A stretch of 64,000 bases of DNA from JAAYZB01 sp937958685. GTDB taxonomy: Bacteria > Bacillota_I > Bacilli_A > Izemoplasmatales > Hujiaoplasmataceae. The position numbers and the translations under genes are program-made. This document shows positions 1 to 9,097 of this stretch, in pieces. Location: contig DAITAL010000003.1 of the NCBI GenBank assembly GCA_036824265.1, positions 1-64,000 on the forward strand, in the 5' to 3' direction. The number at the start of each line of letters is the position of its first letter. Positions within the stretch are counted from its first letter, which is position 1. Below the pieces are notes generated by a model that was given only the letters and a program-made list of their open reading frames with translations, ran no database searches and was not told the DNA's origin.

Positions 1-469
1 CACCCCGATCATTTTGCTCACGGCCAAGTTGGAGGAGACGGACAAAGTCCTGGGGCTGGAATTGGGAGCCGACGACTATGTGACGAAGCCGTTTTCGCCA
101 AGCGTGCTGATGGCGCGCATCAACAAAATTCTCAAGCGCGATCGGACCGACATCTCCGAACTTCAGTTTGGCGTCGTCAGGATGTCGCTTGCTTCCCGCG
201 AGGTCTTCATCGAGGGAACCAAGACAGAACTCACACCCAAGGAGTTTGAACTGCTGCGCTACTTCATCGACAACAAGGGCATCGCTCTTTCCCGTGACAA
301 GATCCTCAACGCGGTCTGGAACTACGATTACTTCGGCGACTTGAGGACGGTCGATACGCATATCAAGCAACTGCGCGCCAAACTTGGCCACTACTCGTAC
401 TATATCTCAACAGTAAGGAGCATCGGCTACCGTCTCGACATCGAAAATGAGAACCTCGATCAAGAGTAA
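1..469 (+). CDS. OmpR/PhoB-family response regulator (5' end outside window)
   Basis: The window opens inside this gene; the frame reads from base 2 and about 155 residues are visible. The first part is the end of a receiver domain: LLTA on beta-4, then GADDYVTKPF, whose Lys is the conserved switch-loop lysine. The phospho-acceptor Asp lies upstream and is not visible. The rest is an OmpR/PhoB winged-helix DNA-binding domain ending in VDTHIKQLRAKLG and GYRL. It is a transcription factor activated by the kinase encoded next, whose start codon lies inside this gene. The stimulus and target genes are unknown. The family call is secure; the specific orthologue is not. Confidence 0.93.
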   Translation, partial: TPIILLTAKLEETDKVLGLELGADDYVTKPFSPSVLMARINKILKRDRTDISELQFGVVRMSLASREVFIEGTKTELTPKEFELLRYFIDNKGIALSRDKILNAVWNYDYFGDLRTVDTHIKQLRAKLGHYSYYISTVRSIGYRLDIENENLDQE

Positions 470-2000
470 GCTGTTTCTGTTTGCCTATGGCACGGTTTTG
501 TTTCTCATCCTCGGCATCATCGTTCTAAACAACACCTATCTGGAACGCTATTATATCAATTACCGCCAAAAATCGCTGGTGGAAGCTTTCGCCGAGATCA
601 AGGGACTAAACCTGAACGAAGCCGAATTGGAGAATTCGGTTTTTGCCATCGAAGAATCCTTCAGCATCGACGTCAACATTCTCAAGGAATTCAATCCACC
701 GCAATTCACACCAGAAGACAGGGAAATCTACCAATGGATCTACGGCGGTCAAAGACCACATGACGAAATCGTCTTTTCCGCGATCATCAGCGAATACCGA
801 AACCAACGGGAAGGGACGGCCGAGTCGTTGGTCAAACCCGTTGATCTTGATGATCCGCAGTATCTTGGCTATATGATGGAGATTGCCACGCGACCGATGC
901 CCGGCGGATCGGAGAACTCCAGCATGTTCAGCTTCTGCATCGCCCCCACAAACACGGAGGCGGAAACGACCTACTATATCCTGACAATCACGATCGCGTC
1001 CGTCAAGGGAAATATCGCCGTGTTCAATACGTTCACGATCATCGTCGGTTTTGTCTTCATGATCGTGAGCGGCCTGGTGATGTACTTCATCAGTTACAGC
1101 TTCACCAGCCCGATCATGCAGATCAGCCAGGTGGCCGAGAATATTGCCGCCCTTAATTTCGAGAACAAGGTCAAGGTCAAGACCAATGACGAACTTGGCG
1201 ATCTTGGGTCCAGCATCAACCGGATGAGCACCCAATTGGAGAATGCGATCAACGAGTTGAAAGCGGCCAATCTGAAGTTGTCAGCCGACATCGAGATGAA
1301 AGACAAAGTCGATGCCATGCGCCGGGAGTTCATTGCCAACGCATCGCACGAATTGAAGACACCGCTTGCGCTGATCATGGGTTATTGTGAGGCGATGATG
1401 CTTCCCGGGCTGTCCAAAACCACTTCCGACGAATATCTTGGCATCATCATGGATGAATCGCACCGGATGGACAGGTTGGTCAAGGCGCTGCTCGAGATTT
1501 CCCAACTCGAGAGCGGTATCATGGAGATCCAGAACCGCGAATTCTCAATCAGGGAGTTCGTCGAGGATACGATCAAGTTGTTTACGATCATGTTTGAAGA
1601 AGCGAAAGTCAGACCAGAAATCGATCTGATCGACGCTGTTGTCGTGACGGATTTCGATCATCTTCAGACAGTCATGTCAAACTTTCTGGCTAACGCCATT
1701 CATCATGTGAATGGCGAGAAGATCATCAGGATCTCCGCAAATGTTATTGCTGAGAAAAGGCTGAAGGTGGCGGTTTACAACTCTGGAGACAACATACCGG
1801 AGGCTGAGATCGACAGGATCTGGGAGAGTTTTTACAAACTGGATAAGGCACGGACAAGGGAATACGGCGGCCATGGATTGGGCCTCAGCATCGCCAGGAC
1901 GATCCTGGGTAATCTCGGGTTAACCTATGGCGCCATCAACCACGAGAAGGGCGTCGAGTTCTTCTTTGAGTTGCCGCTGACAGACAACGAGCAATTCTAA
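447..2000 (+). CDS. Membrane sensor histidine kinase (HAMP, HisKA, HATPase)
   Basis: A 517-residue partner of the upstream response regulator, which it overlaps by 23 bases, so the two are translationally coupled. An N-terminal membrane segment (about residues 8-28) and a second (about 192-216) enclose an extracytoplasmic sensor region of about 160 residues that I do not recognise. A HAMP linker follows. The dimerisation domain has the H-box NASHELKTPL with phospho-acceptor His301. The ATPase domain shows the N-box SNFLANAIHH and the G-boxes NSGDNIP and GGHGLGLSIA. Architecture resembles PhoR/VanS-type kinases. The ligand cannot be read from sequence; no target operator is obvious in the window. 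Confidence 0.93.
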   Translation: MRTSIKSKLFLFAYGTVLFLILGIIVLNNTYLERYYINYRQKSLVEAFAEIKGLNLNEAELENSVFAIEESFSIDVNILKEFNPPQFTPEDREIYQWIYGGQRPHDEIVFSAIISEYRNQREGTAESLVKPVDLDDPQYLGYMMEIATRPMPGGSENSSMFSFCIAPTNTEAETTYYILTITIASVKGNIAVFNTFTIIVGFVFMIVSGLVMYFISYSFTSPIMQISQVAENIAALNFENKVKVKTNDELGDLGSSINRMSTQLENAINELKAANLKLSADIEMKDKVDAMRREFIANASHELKTPLALIMGYCEAMMLPGLSKTTSDEYLGIIMDESHRMDRLVKALLEISQLESGIMEIQNREFSIREFVEDTIKLFTIMFEEAKVRPEIDLIDAVVVTDFDHLQTVMSNFLANAIHHVNGEKIIRISANVIAEKRLKVAVYNSGDNIPEAEIDRIWESFYKLDKARTREYGGHGLGLSIARTILGNLGLTYGAINHEKGVEFFFELPLTDNEQF

Positions 2001-2062
2001 ACGGCAGTCCGAGGCACCTTTTTGCTGGAAAACCTTTGCATCTTCATTATTGTTGCAGATGC

Positions 2063-2091
2063 TTGTTTTTATGCTTTCGTTATGATAAAAT
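2063..2091 (+). promoter_or_regulatory. Promoter of the sugar dehydratase gene
   Basis: A -35 like TTGTTT (2063-2068) and a -10 TAAAAT (2086-2091) are separated by 17 bases. The -10 lies inside a perfect inverted repeat, TGATAAA-N5-TTTATCA (2083-2101), which could be an operator. Confidence 0.55.
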
Positions 2092-2128
2092 CACTTTATC
2101 ATCTTGAAGCGATCAACGGGGGAGAATT

Positions 2129-3997
2129 ATGAAAAAAGGAAAGGTCCATGCATTCGGCGAATACATGAAAAGCATCCGGGTCGTCCAGTTCATGGTCGTT
2201 GATGCAATCTGCATTGCCCTGACTTACCTTTTGGCGATTCTTGCCCTTGAATATACGATGGGTTCCGAATTTGACCACCAGACAGCACTGGCGATCCTGC
2301 CCTTGGTCATTGTCTTCAAAATCATCGCTTTCTATTTCATGAATCTTTACCGCCTGGTTCTCGACAATGTCGGGCTCGATGAGATCGTGCAGATCTTTTT
2401 GGGAGTCCTCGCGACCAACGCGGTTATCGCCATTGTTTTCCTAATCATTCGCGACTTGGAGTTCATCCCCGAACTTATCCTCATTTTCACGACCGTTTTT
2501 GAAGCACTGTTGCTGTCGTTTCCCCGATTGCTCAAGCGTTTCCTAAACGTTTTGTTTTTGAAGAAATACAAGATCGGCGGTAAGCGGACGCTGTTGGTCG
2601 GCGCCGGCGCCGGCGGCAAACTCGTCCTCAACGAAATCAGGTCCAATCCCCAGCTGATGAACATTCCCGTGGCTTTTGTGGATGACGATACCCGTAAGAT
2701 CGGAAAGTTGATGTCTGGGTATAAAATCTATGGCCCGATTGAGAACATCCCCAAATTAATTGACAACCTGGCAATCGAGGAAGTCATCATCGCCATCGCC
2801 AATATCGACTCGGTCCGTTTTCAGGAGATCATCAAGATCATTGCCGAACGACCCGTAAAAATCAAAAGGCTGCCAAAGTTCAAGGATTTGAAACGCGAAG
2901 CCCCCAAATCGTTATTGGAAGTCAATGTCGAGGATTTGCTTTCGCGGGACGTCGTCGAACTTGATGATGCGGGTATCCGCGATTTCGTCACCGGCAAGCG
3001 TGTCATGATCACCGGTGCCGGTGGTTCGATCGGCTCCGAACTGGTCCGGCAGGTCGTCGAGTTCGAACCTTCCGAGATTCTGATGCTCGACATCTATGAG
3101 AACTGCATATACGATCTCCAGATGGAGCTCAGGCATAAGATGTCGCTTCCGGAAGCCAAAAAAGTCGCCACCCGGGTGCTGATCGGTTCCGTATACAACT
3201 ATGAGCGGATGGAGCCGATCTTCGCGGAATTCAAACCGCAACTTATCTTTCACGCCGCAGCCTACAAGCATGTTCCCTTGATGGAAGACTCCGCTGTCGA
3301 GGCGGTTCGCACCAATGTCATCGGCACCTACAACCTTTGCAAGCTTGCGGACAAGTACCAGGTCGACAAGATGATCCTCGTTTCCAGCGACAAGGCTGTC
3401 CGCCCGACGAATGTCATGGGCGCGACCAAAAGGTTCGCTGAGATGGTCATGCAACACTTTGCCCAGGTATCATCAACAAAATACTGCGCCGTCAGGTTTG
3501 GCAATGTTCTTGGCAGCAACGGCTCGGTCGTGCCACTCTTCAAGAAACAGATCGAGCACGGTGGTCCCGTCACGGTGACAGACCGGAGCATCATCCGTTA
3601 CTTCATGACGATTCCGGAGGCGGTCGGGCTGATTTTGCAGGCGGCGACCTTTGCCAACGGCGGCGAGATCTTCATCCTCGACATGGGTGATCCGATCCGC
3701 ATCATCGATCTCGCCGAAAAGATGATCATGCTTTCCGGATTGCGCCCGTATATCGACATCGATATCCAGATCACCGGCTTGCGTCCGGGAGAGAAACTAT
3801 ACGAGGAGCTGCTTCTTGATACGGACGGAAACAACATCAAGACCGCAAACAAGAAAATCTTCATCGACTCGCTTAAAGGCGACAAGGAGCTTGAAGCAGA
3901 GATCAGGTTGATTGTGGAAAAATTCGAACACCTGCCCAATCAGGAGATCAAAAATCTGATCCGGGAGTTCGTTACCACCTATCAACCCCGAAACTAA
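2129..3997 (+). CDS. CapD/FlaA1-type nucleoside-diphosphate-sugar 4,6-dehydratase, membrane-anchored
   Basis: A 622-residue protein of the WbpM/CapD/PglF family. These convert UDP-GlcNAc to a 4-keto-6-deoxy sugar, an early step for surface polysaccharide or glycan synthesis. Four membrane segments occupy about the first 130 residues. A first Rossmann-like domain follows (GAGAGGKLVLNEI), then the catalytic extended-SDR domain with the NAD motif GAGGSIGSELV and the VSSDKAVRPTNVMGATKR signature of the dehydratase branch, where the usual YxxxK tyrosine is replaced. It has its own promoter and a strong downstream terminator and stands alone, so its glycan pathway is not revealed by neighbours. Substrate is inferred. 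Confidence 0.9.
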   Translation: MKKGKVHAFGEYMKSIRVVQFMVVDAICIALTYLLAILALEYTMGSEFDHQTALAILPLVIVFKIIAFYFMNLYRLVLDNVGLDEIVQIFLGVLATNAVIAIVFLIIRDLEFIPELILIFTTVFEALLLSFPRLLKRFLNVLFLKKYKIGGKRTLLVGAGAGGKLVLNEIRSNPQLMNIPVAFVDDDTRKIGKLMSGYKIYGPIENIPKLIDNLAIEEVIIAIANIDSVRFQEIIKIIAERPVKIKRLPKFKDLKREAPKSLLEVNVEDLLSRDVVELDDAGIRDFVTGKRVMITGAGGSIGSELVRQVVEFEPSEILMLDIYENCIYDLQMELRHKMSLPEAKKVATRVLIGSVYNYERMEPIFAEFKPQLIFHAAAYKHVPLMEDSAVEAVRTNVIGTYNLCKLADKYQVDKMILVSSDKAVRPTNVMGATKRFAEMVMQHFAQVSSTKYCAVRFGNVLGSNGSVVPLFKKQIEHGGPVTVTDRSIIRYFMTIPEAVGLILQAATFANGGEIFILDMGDPIRIIDLAEKMIMLSGLRPYIDIDIQITGLRPGEKLYEELLLDTDGNNIKTANKKIFIDSLKGDKELEAEIRLIVEKFEHLPNQEIKNLIREFVTTYQPRN

Positions 3998-4021
3998 GCA
4001 TGGCAACATGCTTTTTTTTTG
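3996..4021 (+). terminator. Rho-independent terminator
   Basis: A perfect 7-bp stem AAGCATG/CATGCTT with a GCAA loop runs into at least eight T residues. It begins within the stop codon of the preceding dehydratase gene. Confidence 0.9.
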
Positions 4022-4143
4022 CTTTTTGACTTCTTCAAGGTATCAGTTCCATCGATACTCCGGGGCAACCAAACTCGATTTCCAACCTTGGCATCAAGAG
4101 ATGTACCAAGGGCTTTCACAAAGCAATACTTTGCCCGAGGTCT

Positions 4144-4171
4144 TTTTATCACCAGCGATCTGTGATAAAAT
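4144..4171 (+). promoter_or_regulatory. Extended -10 promoter of the rlmD operon within a 9-bp inverted repeat
   Basis: The -10 is TAAAAT (4166-4171), preceded by TG. It overlaps the right arm of a perfect inverted repeat, TTTTATCAC (4144-4152) and GTGATAAAA (4162-4170). No good -35 box is visible. The repeat may be an operator or a hairpin upstream of the transcript. Confidence 0.5.
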
Positions 4172-4239
4172 ATAGACAAGGAAACTGATAGGTATCAATG
4201 ACGTTGATGGAATTCGCCATCGACCAAGAAGGTGAGCGG

Positions 4240-5607
4240 ATGTATACTTTGGCAGTCGGTAGCAAGATCAAACTGGAGATCAGAAAACAGGGGATCAACG
4301 GCGAAGGCATCGGCTATTACAACAGACTCGCCATTTTTGTCCCGGGGGCGATCCTCAAGGAGATCGTCTTGTGTGAGATCGTCCAAATGAATGAAAGATA
4401 CGCTGTCGCCAGGATCGACGAGATCGAGCGTGTATCAACCAAAAGAACACTGCCGCCCTGCAAATTTTATGACCAATGCGGCGGGTGCCAAATGCAGCAT
4501 ATCGATTACAAGGAACAACTGAAGATCAAGCAAAGCATCATGCATCAGGCGCTCGCGCGGTATACCGATCTCGATCTCGGGCAGGTCGATCTCAAACGGA
4601 CACTCGGGATGAAGGACACCTACCACTACCGGAACAAATCGCAAATGCCATTCCGCCAAACCAACTTTGGCTTGGCTTTGGGGTTGTATCGTCCGGACTC
4701 ACACCAATTCGTCTTCGTGGACGATTGCGTCGTCCATGACGAGATGGTCAACCGGATCAACAGCGAGACCCTCTCGCTTCTCAGAAAGCACGAGGTCGAA
4801 GCGGTCGACGGTTCTCCGGAGAAAGGCATCCTGCACAACCTCGTGGTGCGCTATCTCGCGGCGACGAAAAGCGCGAGCGTCACTTTCATTCTTTCCCGTT
4901 ATGATCCCGCATTGGAACTTGTCGCCAAGGATCTCAGCAAACGCAATCCCGTCGTCAAGTCGATTTCCTACAGCATCAACCGGAAAACCAATCCGCTCAT
5001 GTTTGGCAGAAAAGTGGAGTTGATTGCCGGCGCGCCGCACATTTATGACAAATTCGCCGATCTCAAGGTCAGGATTTCCCCCGATGCCTTCCACCAACTC
5101 AACTCGACGCAGATGGAAATCCTGTATGCGGAAATCCTGAAAGCCGCCGATCTCAGCGGCAAAGAAACGGTTGTCGACTGCTACTCGGGCATCGGCATCA
5201 CCTCGATGCTTCTCGCCAAAGCGGCCAAACGGGTGATCGGCATCGATTACTCCGAGTCATCGATCGCCGATGCCAACGTAAATGTCCGGGAAAACAAACT
5301 TGACAATGTCACATTCATCGCCAAACATGTGGAAAGCGCGCTTCCCGAGCTCATCGCCAAGGGCACCAAAATCGATGTCGTCCTCTTGGATCCGCCACGC
5401 ATGGGACTCCAAGAAAGTGTGATCGACGCTCTGCTCAAGGCCAAACCCAAGAAACTCATCTACGTTTCCTGCAACCCGTCGACACTTGCGAAGAATCTTA
5501 AACTTTTACTCAAGGAATATGATCTGCAATCCATCCAACCGATCGACATGTTTCCCCACACCGCCAGCATCGAAAGCGTCTCCCTGCTGAGGCGAAGAGG
5601 ATCATAA
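4240..5607 (+). CDS. rlmD: 23S rRNA (uracil-5-)-methyltransferase, RlmD/RumA family
   Basis: A SAM-dependent RNA m5U methyltransferase of 455 residues. An N-terminal TRAM domain (about 1-60) is followed by a [4Fe-4S] cysteine set (CKFYDQCGGCQMQH), the SAM-binding motif DCYSGIGITSMLLA, the DPPRMG motif and the catalytic-cysteine motif YVSCNPSTLAKNL. Known RlmD enzymes methylate U1939 of 23S rRNA; a TrmA-like target cannot be excluded. I chose the ATG at 4240 because AAGGTGAG lies just upstream and the protein then begins as family members do. An ATG at 4198 in the same frame has no convincing ribosome binding site. First gene of an operon running to 9687. Confidence 0.9.
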   Translation: MYTLAVGSKIKLEIRKQGINGEGIGYYNRLAIFVPGAILKEIVLCEIVQMNERYAVARIDEIERVSTKRTLPPCKFYDQCGGCQMQHIDYKEQLKIKQSIMHQALARYTDLDLGQVDLKRTLGMKDTYHYRNKSQMPFRQTNFGLALGLYRPDSHQFVFVDDCVVHDEMVNRINSETLSLLRKHEVEAVDGSPEKGILHNLVVRYLAATKSASVTFILSRYDPALELVAKDLSKRNPVVKSISYSINRKTNPLMFGRKVELIAGAPHIYDKFADLKVRISPDAFHQLNSTQMEILYAEILKAADLSGKETVVDCYSGIGITSMLLAKAAKRVIGIDYSESSIADANVNVRENKLDNVTFIAKHVESALPELIAKGTKIDVVLLDPPRMGLQESVIDALLKAKPKKLIYVSCNPSTLAKNLKLLLKEYDLQSIQPIDMFPHTASIESVSLLRRRGS

Positions 5608-5642
5608 AGCAGATGAATTTTTATTTTAGGAGGCACTTGGCA

Positions 5643-6032
5643 ATGAAAAAACTGCTGTTATGGGCACCGAGGGTCTTGGGCATCTTGTTCACCTTGTTTC
5701 TCATGATGTTCTCGCTGGATGTTTTTGAACTGGAAGCCTCGTTTTGGGAATTGGTGGGAGGGTTTCTGATCCACAGCATCCCCGCCTTCATCCTGGCGGC
5801 GATCGTGGCTATCGCCTGGAAAAGGCCGATCATCGGAGCCGTTGGCTTTCTGCTTGCGGATGGATTCTACATAATATGGATGATCATCGTGGCAATCCAG
5901 AACGACCATCCATTTGGTCAAGCCCTAAACTGGACGTGGCCATTGGCCGGGCCCGCTTTCCTTGTTGTCGTCCTTTACTACCTCAGTTGGGTTGACAGCC
6001 GAAAACGGCTGGAGTTCAAGGAACAATCCTGA
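5643..6032 (+). CDS. Small four-helix membrane protein (DUF7670-like)
   Basis: A 129-residue protein that is almost entirely membrane: hydrophobic stretches at about 8-25, 38-60, 65-85 and 98-117, with a charged C-terminal tail. It starts at the ATG preceded by AGGAGG (5628-5633). It resembles small membrane proteins grouped as DUF7670, whose function is unknown; that match is from memory of the family look. It sits between rlmD and an uncharacterised helical protein in the same operon, which gives no clear functional clue. Confidence 0.75.
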   Translation: MKKLLLWAPRVLGILFTLFLMMFSLDVFELEASFWELVGGFLIHSIPAFILAAIVAIAWKRPIIGAVGFLLADGFYIIWMIIVAIQNDHPFGQALNWTWPLAGPAFLVVVLYYLSWVDSRKRLEFKEQS

Positions 6033-6037
6033 CTGCG

Positions 6038-6967
6038 ATGGCCAAAACAGTCAAGGATTGGCTCGTAGAAGGCGACAAGTCGATCAGTTCATTGGTTGAA
6101 AGGACACTCTTCGACCGCGATGGTCAAGGTTCCGATGAGGGTCTGATTGCCAAATATCGAAAATTGTACGACAAAAACCGCCGCCAGTGGGGTGACGGGG
6201 TCTATTCTCCGAAATGGACTTCGACGTTCTACACGTTGTTGGAATTGCGGCGACTAGGGAGCGATCCCCAAAACGACATCTATCTGGATGCCGCAACCAG
6301 GATCCTCGATTTATTGTGGTATGATGAAGAAAAGGCCAAAAAACTGAAACATCAGGACATGTGCATCATCGGGATGATGCTGCACATGCTCTGTTATGCG
6401 AAAATCACCGATCAGCGGATCGACGTGATGATTGATTACGTTCTCGCCCACCAGTTTGCGGACCATGGCTGGAACTGCGAATGGGAACGCCATCCTGGAC
6501 ATACCCACAGCTCGGTCCACACGACGCTGTCGGTACTGGAGGGGCTGGCTGAATATGCAAAAGCCAGTTATGGTTACCGCATCGCGGAAGTTCGCCTTGC
6601 CGGCGATCGGGGAGAGGCGTACCTTTTGCGCAAGCATCTCTTTCTGAGGGAGACAAACCAGACGCCCATTTTTCCCGGAATCACCGGTTGCCACTATCCG
6701 CAACGTTGGAAATACGACTTGTTCCGGGCCTTGGAGTATTTCGCTGATAACCAAAGACCTTACGACAAGCGCATGGATCTGGCGCTTGCGATCGTCGAGG
6801 CCAAGTTGCGCAAAGGGCCCCTCTCGCCAGGGACGCTGTATCCTGGTCTGATCCATTTCGTCTATGATTTAGAAGACCGGCGGCGCATGACAACGCTGAT
6901 TGCGTTGAAAATCCTCAAGGCATACCGGAATGATGTTTATGTTTCCGTTCTCAACAAACAGCTTTGA
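6038..6967 (+). CDS. Uncharacterised alpha-toroid-like protein
   Basis: A 309-residue soluble protein with no signal peptide. I do not recognise its exact family. It is built of repeated helical pairs with a spacing like squalene-cyclase/prenyltransferase alpha/alpha toroids: WTSTFYTLLELRRLG, then MMLHMLCYAKI, then HSSVHTTLSVLEGLAEYA, then LKILKAY. The central GWNCEWE stretch and conserved-looking His residues suggest a substrate pocket, but no DxDD or QW signature is visible. It starts 5 bases after the upstream stop with only a weak ribosome binding site, so it is probably translationally coupled. Function unknown; the fold is inferred. Confidence 0.7.
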   Translation: MAKTVKDWLVEGDKSISSLVERTLFDRDGQGSDEGLIAKYRKLYDKNRRQWGDGVYSPKWTSTFYTLLELRRLGSDPQNDIYLDAATRILDLLWYDEEKAKKLKHQDMCIIGMMLHMLCYAKITDQRIDVMIDYVLAHQFADHGWNCEWERHPGHTHSSVHTTLSVLEGLAEYAKASYGYRIAEVRLAGDRGEAYLLRKHLFLRETNQTPIFPGITGCHYPQRWKYDLFRALEYFADNQRPYDKRMDLALAIVEAKLRKGPLSPGTLYPGLIHFVYDLEDRRRMTTLIALKILKAYRNDVYVSVLNKQL

Positions 6968-6994
6968 AAAACTACTTATGATAAGGTGGAAAGC

Positions 6995-8662
6995 ATGCTT
7001 ACAGATCTGGAAATCGCACAAGCCAACGAAATGCAACCGATCGAGGCAATTGCCGGCAAACTCGGTCTAAACCCGAATACGCTGGAACATTTCGGCAAAT
7101 ACAAAGCCAAGATCGACATCAACGCCATTGGCGCCGAAACCTTCACCAAGGACGCCCAGGTGATCCTGGTGACCGCCATCACGCCGACTCCGGCGGGGGA
7201 AGGCAAATCCACGACGACGATCGGTCTCGGGGATGCGCTCAACCGCCTCGGCCATCTCACGACCGTTTGCATCCGCGAACCATCCCTTGGTCCCGTGATG
7301 GGCATCAAGGGCGGAGCCGCCGGCGGCGGCTTCTCCCAAGTCGTGCCGATGGAGGACATCAATCTCCATTTCACGGGCGACATCCACGCGATCACCACAG
7401 CCAACAATCTGATCAGCGCCGTGATCGACAACCATCTTTTCCAGGGCAATGACCTGCATATCGACAAGGACAGGATCATCTGGAAACGGGCCATGGACAT
7501 GAACGACCGTTCTTTGAGAAAGATCGAAGTCGGCCTCTCGAGCAAGAAGGAAACCCCCAGAACCGACGGGTTCGACATTACCGTCGCCTCCGAGGTGATG
7601 GCGGCACTGTGTCTGTCCAGAGATCTCGACGAACTCAAGTTGCGGACCTCGCGGATGGTGGTTGCCTATGATCTTGCCGGTAAACCCGTGACCGTTGCCG
7701 ATCTCAGGTGCCAGGGCGCGGTCGCAATGCTCCTCAGGGACGCGATCAAGCCGAATCTCGTCCAGACCCTGGAACACAATCCGGTCCTCATCCATGGCGG
7801 CCCCTTCGCCAACATCGCCCATGGCTGCAACTCGGTGATCGCCACCGATCTTGCTTGTCGTCTTAGCGAATTCGTGGTCACCGAAGCCGGCTTCGGCGCC
7901 GATCTCGGAATGGAAAAATTCATGGACATCAAATCCAGGGTTTTGGGCAGAAAGCCGGCGGTCGTCGTGCTGGTGGCGAGCATCCGCGCCCTGAAACTTC
8001 ACGGGGGCGCCTTGAAAGAGCAATTGGCTTCCGAAGATCTGACGGCGCTTGCCAAAGGAATTGCCAATCTGGCCAAACACGTGGAAAACGTCGGCCATTT
8101 CCGCCTGCCGTTTGTCATCGCCCTGAACCGCTTCCCCTCCGACACGGAGGCCGAACTGGAACATTTGCTTTCCTGGGCCAGAAGCAACCATCATCCAATC
8201 GCGCTCTCCGAAGTTTTCGCCAAGGGATCCCTGGGCGGAGTGGAGCTGGCTGAGACTGTACTCCAACTTGCCAAACTGCATCAGGAGAAAATGGCCGAAC
8301 CCCTGTATCCGTTGGCTCTCCCCTTGAAAGCGAAGATGGAGACGATCGCCAAGAAACTTTATGGGGCAAGAGCGGTCATCTTTACGGAACTGGCCGAGGA
8401 GCAATTGCAGAAGGCAACTGCTTTCGGGTGGGACAACCTTCCGGTATGCATGGCCAAGACACCACTTTCTCTCTCTGACAATCCCAAACTTTTGGGACGG
8501 CCGGAAGCTTTTGATATCACGATCAGGGAGATCAAACCCTCAATCGGCGCCGGTTTCATCGTCGCCCTGACCGGCGAGGTGATGACGATGCCGGGCTTGC
8601 CCAAAAAAGGCGCTTATGAAAACATGGACGTGGTCGCCAACAAGATCACCGGTCTGTTCTAG
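6995..8662 (+). CDS. fhs: Formate-tetrahydrofolate ligase
   Basis: ATP-dependent synthesis of 10-formyl-THF from formate and THF, the entry of formate into one-carbon metabolism, in the cytoplasm. Length is 555 residues, the normal full size. The ATP-binding loop TPTPAGEGKSTTTIGL and the downstream EPSLGPVMGIKGGAAGGG signature are intact. The ATG at 6995 follows AAGGTGG at 6983-6989; a GTG at 6986 overlaps that site and is less likely. In anaerobes this enzyme feeds purine and formyl-Met synthesis, and in some species the methyl branch of acetogenesis. No other folate-cycle gene is adjacent, so the direction of flux is not shown here. Confidence 0.97.
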   Translation: MLTDLEIAQANEMQPIEAIAGKLGLNPNTLEHFGKYKAKIDINAIGAETFTKDAQVILVTAITPTPAGEGKSTTTIGLGDALNRLGHLTTVCIREPSLGPVMGIKGGAAGGGFSQVVPMEDINLHFTGDIHAITTANNLISAVIDNHLFQGNDLHIDKDRIIWKRAMDMNDRSLRKIEVGLSSKKETPRTDGFDITVASEVMAALCLSRDLDELKLRTSRMVVAYDLAGKPVTVADLRCQGAVAMLLRDAIKPNLVQTLEHNPVLIHGGPFANIAHGCNSVIATDLACRLSEFVVTEAGFGADLGMEKFMDIKSRVLGRKPAVVVLVASIRALKLHGGALKEQLASEDLTALAKGIANLAKHVENVGHFRLPFVIALNRFPSDTEAELEHLLSWARSNHHPIALSEVFAKGSLGGVELAETVLQLAKLHQEKMAEPLYPLALPLKAKMETIAKKLYGARAVIFTELAEEQLQKATAFGWDNLPVCMAKTPLSLSDNPKLLGRPEAFDITIREIKPSIGAGFIVALTGEVMTMPGLPKKGAYENMDVVANKITGLF

Positions 8663-8671
8663 GAGGATAAC

Positions 8672-9097
8672 ATGAAAAAAAACTTGCAGGATTTGCCGCA
8701 AAAGCTGCGCTCACTGGGCATCACGATTGCCGAAAAGACCAAACAGGGAATCAAGAAAGCCAAGGACAGCATCGAGAACACGATCCTCGAAGAGCACTTG
8801 CGCAAGCGTTTCAACCTGGAAAACCCGTACAGGTTCCAAATCATCAAGGACAAGGCGGACACATCCCTCGTCAGCGAATTGTTCTATCGCCATGCCAAAC
8901 GCTATGAGGATGACGACCTCTTCGTCTTTCATGGCGCACCGGCGGACAACAACTTTGCCAAAGGCCACTACATCCGGGATCTATCCATCAATGCCGATTA
9001 TGAGATCAAAGACATTATGGAAGTCACGATTCCGGTGGAATACAAAGGCAAAGCCTACGATGTCACCTGCACGGCCGTGGTCTGCGAACTCGTATGA
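8672..9097 (+). CDS. Hypothetical protein, 141 residues
   Basis: I do not recognise this family. It begins with a basic, helix-rich stretch (KKAKDSIENTILEEHLRKRF) and continues as a mixed alpha/beta domain containing YRHAKRYEDDDLFVFHG and a beta-rich end (VTIPVEYKGKAYDVTCTAVV). There is no signal peptide or membrane segment. A GGAGG site lies just upstream of the ATG, and the 3' end overlaps the next gene by four bases (ATGA). The strict coupling suggests that it acts with the HD-domain protein that follows. Confidence 0.7.
   Translation: MKKNLQDLPQKLRSLGITIAEKTKQGIKKAKDSIENTILEEHLRKRFNLENPYRFQIIKDKADTSLVSELFYRHAKRYEDDDLFVFHGAPADNNFAKGHYIRDLSINADYEIKDIMEVTIPVEYKGKAYDVTCTAVVCELV

Noticed and set aside
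7067..8404. Long open frame of 445 codons on the minus strand opposite formate-THF ligase, and similar long antisense frames elsewhere (for example 17285-18106 and 45895-47013).
   Set aside because: They lie exactly opposite well-supported genes, encode His/Asp/Gly/Arg-rich low-quality proteins typical of reverse-frame shadows, and lack ribosome binding sites and family motifs.
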